From positions 28,784,873-28,848,872 of the forward strand of contig OZ023207.1 in assembly GCA_963995525.1 (NCBI GenBank): a DNA stretch of 64,000 nt, given 5' to 3'. Under the pieces are notes generated by a model, which saw only the letters and a program-made list of their open reading frames with translations, was not told the origin of the DNA and ran no database searches. The stretch's first letter is position 1. Every line of letters begins with the position of its first letter. The translations under genes were made by a program, and so were the position numbers. The DNA comes from Escarpia spicata. Lineage: Eukaryota > Annelida > Polychaeta > Sabellida > Siboglinidae. This document shows positions 55,430 through 64,000 of the stretch, in pieces.

Positions 55430-56640
55430 AAACATTAATAAATTATCATTAAACAGAAACAAATCCAAATATATGATTTTTTTTACATGCAAAATAAAGC
55501 TGTCGATAACTTTACGCTCAATATAAATGGAACAAACATTGAAAGAGTAGATGAATTTAATGTTTTAGGACTAACTTTAAATACAAATTTAAATTGCAAT
55601 AAACACATTGAACAAGTATCGAACAAGTGCAAAACAGTCGGCATTTTAAACAGACTAAAACATGTCTTTCCCCTAGAAATTAAAATTATCTGATATAATA
55701 CTTTTTAAATAATTTTATTACATATCAACTACTGTATTAAGGTGTGGGGATACCAAGGTAGTCGAATTTTGACAATACAAAAGAAAGCTATGAGAATGTT
55801 ATCTATAAGTAAATATAATTCACAATCTGAGCCACTTTAAAAAAATTGAATATCTTACAAATATTTATGACATGTTAAAATTACATGAACTTTAGTTTTA
55901 TTAAAACTATGTACATCATGACCTCCCTGCTTACCTATTAAATTGGAAAATAATTACAAATGCTTACGTACACAATTACAACACAAGGAAAAAAAACAGA
56001 TTTACACCCATTCAGAACAAAACAGGAATTTGCCAAAAGATGTCTTAGATACAGTTTGCCACATATCATAAACAATACCTCAAAGTTAGTCACAGAGAAG
56101 ATTGGAACACATAGCTTCAGAAGTTTTGGTAATTATGCAAAAAACAATTTATTAGAAAAATGTGTACAATATTAAACTGCTATACATGCTATCAGAGTCA
56201 TTAAAACTGTATTATTGCAAGTGATATGTGTGGATATGTATTGTATATATATATGTATAAATCAGCATATGGATATTATATATTGTGCATATACATACAT
56301 ATCAAGTATATTGAAGTGTACTATTGACAACTAGTATTTGTTTATTTTAACATACCTTTAATACTCCAATATATGCATATGTGTAATCAAGTAATCTCGG
56401 TTTCTTTTCTTTTCCTGCACATTTACATTTGCACTTCCTTCGGTAAAATTGAGTTGAAAGAAATTATTATTGTGGTTCCTATGAGAGCGACTGTTATTGT
56501 ATTAATAGGAGTCACAGACCCCATTTAATTTGAAATTACACTGCATTTATATGTATATGCCTGTTCATGTTACGTTAATTTGATATTATACACATATTGT
56601 AATTAGGGTCTAAATAAAACTTTCTTGTTCTTGTTTTGTT
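55430..56640 (+). mobile_element. Jockey-like LINE 3' fragment
   Basis: Reverse-transcriptase C-terminal pieces in several frames: INGTNIERVDEFNVLGLTL and NKCKTVGILNRLKHVFPLE (55487-55693), then RTKQEFAKRCLRYSLPHII and HSFRSFGNYAKNNLLEKCV (55960-56175). It ends with AATAAAACTTTCTTGTTCTTG near 56614-56634. Frame breaks show it is dead. It truncates P2 on its 5' side. Confidence 0.78.
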
Positions 56641-57420
56641 ACAAGCGGAGGGGAAATCTCCAAGTCTGTGATAATAACCGGGGATTTTCACTTCTCATAA
56701 ACGGAGTAAAGCAAGAATGTGTGACTGCTCCAACTTTCTTTAGCAAAACAATTTCTGCTATACTCACTGTTGCCTTGAAATTTGATGCCCTGAAACTAAA
56801 CTCTTCTATCTTACACGGCTCCATGACAAAACCAATTTATTCAGATTGATACTTTCCGTGAATTCTTGTTTGCTGGTGACTGCGCCAGATCACAGTCCGA
56901 CATGCAGCGAAGGATGGACATGTTCTCTTCTGCATGCAAACATGTTGGTCTTACAATCAACACAAAGAAGACATTGGTTATGAGTCAGCCTGCTCCATTA
57001 AAGCCCGCCATCGAGCCGAAGACAGATAGATAATATACTCTCACGGATTGTTCACACTGGCGATGACACAAGCGCAATGATTGCTAAAGCAAATGTGGAT
57101 TTTGGCAGACTGCGCATACCAGTTTGGGAGCATAGAGGAATAAGCCAGCGGACAAGTCTGATAGTCTACAGAGCCGGTATCATTCCATCACTACTCTACC
57201 TGAGCTAAACAAGGTACACGAACTGCTCCCCAGGCTGGTTCGCCAAGTGTGTCTAAGCCGTACTGATGCAGGCACAGCTGAGAGGAGCCGGCCATGCGGT
57301 CGAAATGCCAGACACATATCTGCTAAAGATGGTGTTCTATTGTTAGCTGTCAGCCCGGACCCGCTGTCGCGGAGAGCAGCTAGAAGAAACAATTTAAAGA
57401 AGCACTGAAACCATCCCTAA
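56641..57420 (+). pseudogene. RTE-like reverse transcriptase remnant
   Basis: Reads LLINGVKQECVTAPTFFS (palm block before the active site), then near 56862 LFAGDCARSQSDMQRRMDMF (an FADD-like box changed to FAGD) and HVGLTINTKKTLVM, then thumb fragments to about 57400. Many frame changes. Style matches the endonuclease remnant at 19560-20800, so both may come from one family. Confidence 0.75.
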
Positions 57421-57559
57421 AAAAATTTAATATGGACTTTGGTTGTTATGACCGTGACTGTTTACGTTACAGATACCAAAAAAAATGCCCGTCACCTGAC
57501 GAGATGCCTTGCTAGTTGACAATCGTGAGAGTAATATTTACCAAATGTTACAGACGTTC

Positions 57560-57885
57560 AAGATGACAAGGGTGAGACAGAAGGTGAAGTTCACGTCCAT
57601 CAATAGGCTCTAGTCGTTATTGTGTAGAATTGCTATATATATAGCATTCGTATTGCTATGCTACAGACATGAGGGTAGACATTAGCATGTTGTGTCAACG
57701 CCTACTTCATGCTGCCAATTCCATGACGCTTGGGCCGTTTTCCCGAAGTATTTGCCATACGCGCGTGGTTCCCGCGATTGTTAAGTTACGTTTTACGTAT
57801 TACGCGCACATTATGCTTTACGCTCCGAACAACTGATTTACACCAATAAACGTGATAATGTTGACTTACATCGTGTATTTTAAAG
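57560..57885 (+). repeat. Dispersed repeat family R1, copy 3
   Basis: The longest copy; matches 17461-17750 through GTGAAGTTCACGTCC, GTGTAGAATTG, GTTTTCCCGAAGTATTTGCC and the following ACGCGCGTGG block, and 7437-7560 in reverse. Confidence 0.8.
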
Positions 57886-57904
57886 ATATATAGGTCCTAT
57901 GTCC

Positions 57905-58048
57905 TATAGGATACACATATACCTGCATACATAAATACATACAAGCATACATACGTACATACATAAATACGTAAATACGTACATACGTACATACGTACAT
58001 ACGTACACGCATACACGAATACATACATACATACATACATACATACAT

Positions 58049-58079
<31 letters not shown>

Positions 58080-58137
58080 TACATATATACATACATACCT
58101 GCACACATACATATGTACAAACGTACATACATACACA

Positions 58138-58209
<72 letters not shown>

Positions 58210-58700
58210 TACCTTCATACATACATACACACGTACATACATACATACATACATACACACATACAGACATGCATATATACGTACATACGTACATACGTGC
58301 ATACGTACATACGTACATACGTACGTATGCACCTATGTACGTACATACGTACATTCATACATAGGTGCATACGTACGTAGGTGCATACATGCATACATGC
58401 ATACATGCATACATGCGTACATGCATACATGCATACATACATACATACATACATACATACATACACCAACATACGTACATACATACATACACACCTGCAT
58501 ACATGCATATACATACATACGTACATATATACAAACATACATACACACACATACATACATACATACATACATATATACATGCATACATACATACATACAT
58601 AAATACATAAATACCTACATACACCAACATACGTACATATATACAAACATATATACACACACATACATTCATACATACCTGCATACACACATACATACAT
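57905..58700. repeat. (ACAT)n / (CA)n microsatellite, ~800 bp
   Basis: Runs of ACAT with ACGT and GCAT variants and a central CA run (58132-58204). Open on both strands, giving many false Cys/Val/Tyr and His/Thr ORFs. Confidence 0.97.
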
Positions 58701-58705
58701 ATTTT

Positions 58706-59000
58706 GTGGAGCGGTAAGATCTCCGGAATCTCGACTGAGAGAACGCGGGGTCGAATCCTATGATGAACCTTGGGCAAGTTCGTTTACTCTACATTGCTTC
58801 AGTTCACTCAGCTGTATGAACGAATATTTAGCAATAGACAATGGTGGATATTTGTTTACGAATTCGCGCATTAATTGCAGCATGGCTGAATGCTTCCCTG
58901 GGAAGTGTAGATGGTGTTCGATTGAACAGGTCTACCAGGAATTAAAGTGTAATGCGCTTTGAGCAGTCCTGTGGACTGGATACTGAGCTACATAAGAACT
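58706..59000 (+). mobile_element. tRNA-headed SINE
   Basis: GGAGCGGTAAGATC (A-box-like) and GGGTCGAATCC (B-box-like) lie about 35 bases apart, followed by CTTGGGCAAGTTCGTTTACT and CAGTTCACTCAGCTGTAT, a core of the kind shared by many animal SINEs, and a tail GTAATGCGCTTTGAGCAG. The 3' half recurs at 20927-21060. It sits between two ACAT arrays. Confidence 0.65.
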
Positions 59001-59009
59001 TACCTTTTT

Positions 59010-59152
59010 TTACACACATACATACATACATACATAAATACATACATATATACATACATACATTTATACAAACATACATACATACATACCTGCACACATA
59101 CACACATACATACATGCATACACACACGCAAGCACGCATACACGCACTCACG
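59010..59152. repeat. (ACAT)n microsatellite, second block
   Basis: Continuation of the ACAT-type array after the SINE, ending in CACGCA variants. Confidence 0.95.
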
Positions 59153-59700
59153 CTCATGACCCAATGTATTAGGCCTAACTTTTCTCATTATTTGCTACAT
59201 AGCTCTTGATCAGTAGAGTTAGGTTATTTGTTAATTAATTTTGACTATCTAACTGAAAAACGTATTGTGAAACGTGTGCTGTTTAACGCACAACACAATA
59301 AATAATATATAACACAAGGAAACTGATTAAATTTATCAAATGTGACGTCCACGAAACGGATAAATCCAGGAAAACTTGATGTCTAATTAAAAAGCATGCT
59401 TTCAATTAATATTTTGTTTAGTTATCACTGAAATAACATGGATACACATAAATTATATGATATAGATTGATTACCTGAGAGTGTTAATTTTTTTATCTTC
59501 AACAAGTATGTTTTTAGAATATTGGATACGCGTTAGGCCCATCATCCGTTGTTGCTTTACACTGACAGCTTTTGTAAATTGGTAAAAGCAGCAAGTGTGA
59601 ATCACAGCATTAGTACTACACGCAGGAACGAAACGTAAAATCATTTTACAAATACTTGTACTAAACTGGAGCAGTAGAAATGGACTGTTGGAGCCAGCAG
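59153..59700. other. No gene recognised
   Basis: AT-rich non-coding sequence. Confidence 0.4.
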
Positions 59701-59702
59701 CT

Positions 59703-59925
59703 GCCGTTGCTGAGCGTTGAAACCAGCGCGGTCGTTGCTGAGCGTTGGAACCAGCGCGGCCGTTGCTGAGCGTTGGAACTAGCACGGCCTTTGCTGAGCA
59801 TTTAAACCAGCGCGCCCGATGCCGAGCGTTGGAACTAGCGCGGCCGTTGCTGAGAGTTGGAACCAGCGTGGCCGTTGATGAGCGTTGGAACCAGCGCGGC
59901 CGTTGCTGAGCGCTGAAAACAACTT
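59703..59925. repeat. 28-bp minisatellite, about 8 copies
   Basis: Unit GCGCGGCCGTTGCTGAGCGT followed by TGGAACCA, with point variants. It gives a false 166-codon minus-strand ORF. Confidence 0.95.
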
Positions 59926-61375
59926 TCTGTTCAGCCATTGGTGAGAGCGACAAACGATGGCGCCACCTCACAGAGCTTGGTTAATTTAAAATGAAAATAT
60001 TATTTCAATTAACGGTCCTTGTTGGTGGTTTTTATTTTACCTTACCTTATTCAGAATCCAAAGTTGCTAACTCGTATCTTTCGGTTCCCGTATTTATTGT
60101 TAGTGGTGCTTCATAGTCATAACGAATCGCGTGGGTAGACCAGAATTTGTCTAGACGATTTGCGAATGAGTTTAATTTTCTAGTTTCAATTACTGTCTCT
60201 GTGAGATTACTTCGTGGTTCGGCCACTCAAAGTGGGAATGCATTTTTTCTTAGGTTTAACGTAGTTCTTTGCGTAAATAATTTGAGAGACTGTCCTGTAT
60301 TGCCTGATCTTTGTGACACTTCGTCTCATTTCAGGAGGTTTGGTGCAGTTTCATTATCATAGAAATTGTGCAGTATATCTTGTGCACTTCTACATGGGCG
60401 CAGGTACCGCTCCGGGACGGCCATAGCCGGACCACTTTTTCCCAACACGTTGATCTTGGCCGACAATAGGGACTATATGCTCGGATATGTACTTCGCTTT
60501 AACCAATACGTGTAAGAAACCATAGGCGGTTCCAGACCTAATGAATGTGTTCCCCTCCCCCCGTCTTCCGATATCAGGATGGGGCAACGGAGGAGTCGCA
60601 ATAAAGCTACGGCTCAATGCACTGAATTTGAATTTTTGTTCGGCCACCAGAATTGTTGGCGAACCTCAACGGGGGTGCAATTGGAGGATTGGCCCATTCC
60701 CCCTAGACATGAGGGTAAAGAGAACCGACGTGATGACGTCACGCCGCTTAGCAACCGGCCCAGCTGGTTCCAACAAATGTTTTCAGCCGTATCTGTTAAC
60801 ATGGTATCACGTTTTGTTCTACACTGTAATCAATATTCTTAAAGTCATACGTGAAGTTCTTTATGGTTCCGATAAGTTGAAAGTGAGAAGAAAACACGGG
60901 TGAAACACATTTTGTATTTTCAATATTCTGGAACGAGAACATAATTTTGTAACGCAAGCTATTTGATCACATTGACAATATCGGTCGCGGTGCAACACAG
61001 CTTTCTGTTGCGTATCACGCTATTTTCACCGCAAATTGCGAAAGGAGAACCTGTCAGTACTATTTAATTCATGTACGAAATTTCCTATTTCGAATGATTT
61101 TATAATATCGTAAAATAAGGAACATCATAAGTTTCAGGCTGAGAAGCTTTGGAGCGGCCATTGTATAAGTTGGACTTTTTTATCACCATCAAGAAGGATA
61201 TTAATGATTTTAGTGAGCCTCAAGAGGGGTGCCATTGGATATTTTGTGAGCCTACAGTTGGAGGGTTTTGATGATATATTCATCACGTATATAAAATGTC
61301 AACAACATAACTATTAATACATTTTTATTGTAAATATGCTGTTTGCAAAATTAACTATACAAAGTTAAGAAACAC
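59926..61375. other. No gene recognised
   Basis: Non-coding as far as I can see. ORFs at 60390-60903 on both strands lack domains; 60545-60565 carries a C-rich block like repeat R2. Confidence 0.4.
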
Positions 61376-61378
61376 ATT

Positions 61379-63003
61379 ATGCAGATAATTAACAGTAGCA
61401 CTGTTGTATTACATATAATAATTAACAGCATCACTGTTGTATTGCATATAATAATTAACAGCAGCACTGTTGTATTGCATATAATAATTAACAGCAGCAT
61501 TGTTGTATTGCATATAATAATTAACAGCAGCACTGTTGTATTGCATATAATAATTAACAGCAGCATTGTTGTATTGCATATAATAATTAACAGCAGCATT
61601 GTTGTATTGCATATAATAATTAACAGCAGCACTGTTGTATTGCATATAATAATTAACAGTAGCACTGTTGTATTGCATATAATAATTAACAGTAGCACTG
61701 TTGTATTGCATATAATAATTAACAGTAGCACTGTTGTATTGCATATAATAATTAACAGTAGCACTGTTGTATTGCATATACTAATTAACAGCAGCACTGT
61801 TGTATTGCATATAATAATTAACAATAGCACTGTTGTATTGCATATCATAATTAACAGTAGCATTGTTGTATTGCATATAATAATTAACAGTAGCACTGTT
61901 GTATTGCATATAATAATTAACAGTAGCACTGTTGTATTGCATATAATAATTAACAGTAGCACTGTTGTATTGCATATAATAATTAACAGTAGCACTGTTG
62001 TATTGCATATAATAATTAACAGCAGCATTGTTGTATTGCATCTAATAATTAACAGCAGCATTGTTGTATTGCATATAATAATTAACAGCAGCATTGTTGT
62101 ATCGCATATAATAATTAACAGCAGCACTGTTGTATTGCATATAATAATTAACAGTAGCACTGTTGTATTGCATATAATAATTAACAGCAGCATTATTGTA
62201 TTGCATATAATAATTAACAGCAGCATTGTTGTATTGCATATAATAATTAACAGCAGCATTGTTGTATTGCATATAATAATTAACAGTAACACTGTTGTAT
62301 TGCATATAATAATTAACAGCAGCACTGTTGTATTGTATAATAGTTAACAGTAGCACTGTTGTATTGCATATACTAATTAACAGCAGCACTGTTGTATTGC
62401 ATATAATAATTAACAATAGCACTGTTGTATTGCATATCATAATTAACAGTAGCATTGTTGTATTGCATATAATAATTAACAGTAGCACTGTTGTATTGCA
62501 TATAATAATTAACAGTAGCACTGTTGTATTGCATATAATAATTAACAGTAGCACTGTTGTATTGCATATAATAATTAACAGTAGCACTGTTGTATTGCAT
62601 ATAATAATTAACAGTAGCACTGTTGTATTGCATATAATAATTAACAGTAGCACTGTTGTATTGCATATAATAATTAACAGTAGCACTGTTGTATTGCATA
62701 TAATAATTAACAGTAGCATTGTTGTATTGCATATAATAACTAACAGCAGCACTGTTGTATTGCATATAATAATTAACAGTAACACTGTTATATTGCATAT
62801 AATAATTAACAGTAGCATTGTTGTATTACATATAATAATTAACAGTAGCATTGTTGTATTACATATAATAATTAACAGTAGCATTGTTGTATTGCATATA
62901 ATAATTAACAGCAGCACTGTTGTATTGCATATAATAATTAACAGCAGCACTGTCGTATTGCATATAATGATTAACAGCAGCACTGTTGTATTGCATATAA
63001 TAT
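61379..63003. repeat. 33-bp minisatellite, about 49 copies
   Basis: Unit ATAATAATTAACAGTAGCAC followed by TGTTGTATTGCAT, with GCAGCATT variants. Since 33 is a multiple of 3 both strands stay open for more than 320 codons. A run of marker variants (CTAATTAACA, AACAATAGC, ATCATAATT) at 61781 recurs at 62373, showing an internal ~590-bp duplication. Confidence 0.97.
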
Positions 63004-63074
63004 TTAATTCCACAAAAGTCTATGAACATACAACTGTGAGTCTTGCTACCACAAAAAAATTATTATTGTGTTGG

Positions 63075-63394
63075 ATTTGGACCAATTTGTGTGCCCATGC
63101 GTGTGCCCATATGTGTCTTTGTCTTAGTGTGTGTGCGTGGCTGCGTGCATGTGTGTGTGTGTGGATGTGGGAGAGTGTGTGTGTGCGTGTGTGTGCGCGT
63201 ATGTGCGTCCGTGTGCGCTTGTGTGTGGCGTGTGTGTGGCGCGTGTGTGTGTGTGTGTGTATGTGTTTGTGTGTTTGTGTGTTTGTGTGTTTGTGTGGTT
63301 GTGTGTTTGTGTGTTTGTGTGTTTGTGTGTTTGTGTGTTTGTGTGTTTGTGTGTTTGTGTGTCTGTGTGTGTCAGTGTGTTTCTGTTTGTGTGT

Positions 63395-63480
<86 letters not shown>

Positions 63481-63520
63481 CGTGCGAGAGTGTGTGTGTG
63501 CGTACGTGCGTGTGAGTGCA
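63075..63520. repeat. GTGTTT and (GT)n microsatellite
   Basis: Irregular GTGTGC sequence, then GTGTGTTT repeats (63262-63360), then pure GT to about 63478. Confidence 0.97.
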
Positions 63521-64000
63521 TGGCTTTTGTTAAGTGTGCTAATAGCAGAGATGAACAAAGATGAACACAAATACAGCTCGACGCGCGCCTAACTCGCCTG
63601 TGCATAGTTGACTGTGATATGACATGGTAGCCCGTTGTATTCATACAACAACTGATTGTTCCAGCCGTCACTGCCGTTATGCTTTCTGCTTAAACCACAC
63701 CATCAGGATACAAAGCATTGGTGTCCCAGTAGTACATATGCACGCATTTGAAATACCATCACACGTTTCCTGACTCGTTATACATTGGTGTAACGTAAGA
63801 ATCATACTGGGAATTAACTCCAAAAATTTTGAATCAAATATGGTCTGTGTCATTGAGTATTTGTTAAGAAATGTTCATCCAAATAAAAACTAAAGTTCAT
63901 ATATTTAGATCAAATTGTAAATACAGAATAATCATCCATAACAGCAACGTTAACAGTTAGCCAAACATACCAATTAAGTTCAATCTAACTTAATATACAA
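63521..64000. other. No gene recognised
   Basis: AT-rich to mixed non-coding sequence at the window end. Confidence 0.4.

Noticed and set aside
57866..58777. Many long ORFs on both strands, rich in Cys/Val/Tyr or His/Thr
   Set aside because: They are translations of ACAT and CA microsatellites; open frames follow from the repeat and overlap on both strands.
61379..63003. CRISPR-like array of regular repeats
   Set aside because: Units are contiguous with no unique spacers, and the genome is eukaryotic.
61351..63515. ORFs of 322-395 codons with an 11-residue repeat
   Set aside because: Same reason: a 33-bp tandem unit open on both strands.

Overview
This is a gene-poor stretch of an animal genome, probably a marine invertebrate. 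The species cannot be told from the sequence. The evidence is GT-AG exons of a PARP2-type gene, CR1/L2/RTE-like non-LTR retrotransposons, Harbinger and P-element DNA transposons, tRNA-headed SINEs, Maverick/Polinton (adintovirus-like) elements and long micro- and minisatellites. I found no rRNA, CRISPR or bacterial-style operon. Almost every coding region is a decayed mobile element.

Layout. 1-7.4 kb: two same-strand copies of one CR1-type retrotransposon, the second with both ORFs, followed by a perfect 44-bp palindrome. 7.4-19.5 kb: mostly non-coding, with a Harbinger-like MITE, GT-rich and CT-rich microsatellites, a GC-rich dispersed repeat and a large 15/45-bp minisatellite. 19.5-20.8 kb: an RTE-like endonuclease remnant (minus). 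21.0-26.2 kb: exons for the catalytic end of a PARP2-like ADP-ribosyltransferase; the H, Y and E codons survive, but one exon has three stops and two junctions do not keep phase. 26.85-38.44 kb: a tandem duplication of a ~5.15-kb unit holding a SINE-like tRNA head, an internally deleted Harbinger element and the end of a P-element-like transposase; a LINE entered the first copy only. 39.6-40.8 kb: satellites. 41.3-42.4 kb: a LINE endonuclease remnant.

42.4-55.4 kb is the richest part: two degraded Polintons face each other tail to tail. The plus-strand one (P1) carries, in order, a NADAR/YbiA-like gene, a packaging-ATPase fragment, a conserved Polinton protein, a tiny membrane protein, integrase, a second membrane protein, a penton-like protein, a pX-like protein, a capsid fragment and the end of protein-primed DNA polymerase B. 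The minus-strand one (P2) carries the same middle genes plus a nearly full-length but frameshifted major capsid gene and an adenain-like protease. P2 is interrupted by a LINE and by a Harbinger element with clear TIRs and a TAA target duplication. 55.4-57.4 kb: further non-LTR remnants. 57.5-64 kb: dispersed repeats, a SINE and very long ACAT, GT, 28-bp and 33-bp repeats.

The best lead is the NADAR gene as the first gene of a Polinton. NADAR enzymes remove ADP-ribose, so an ancestral element may have carried a counter to host ADP-ribosylation. In this copy the gene has two in-frame stops.
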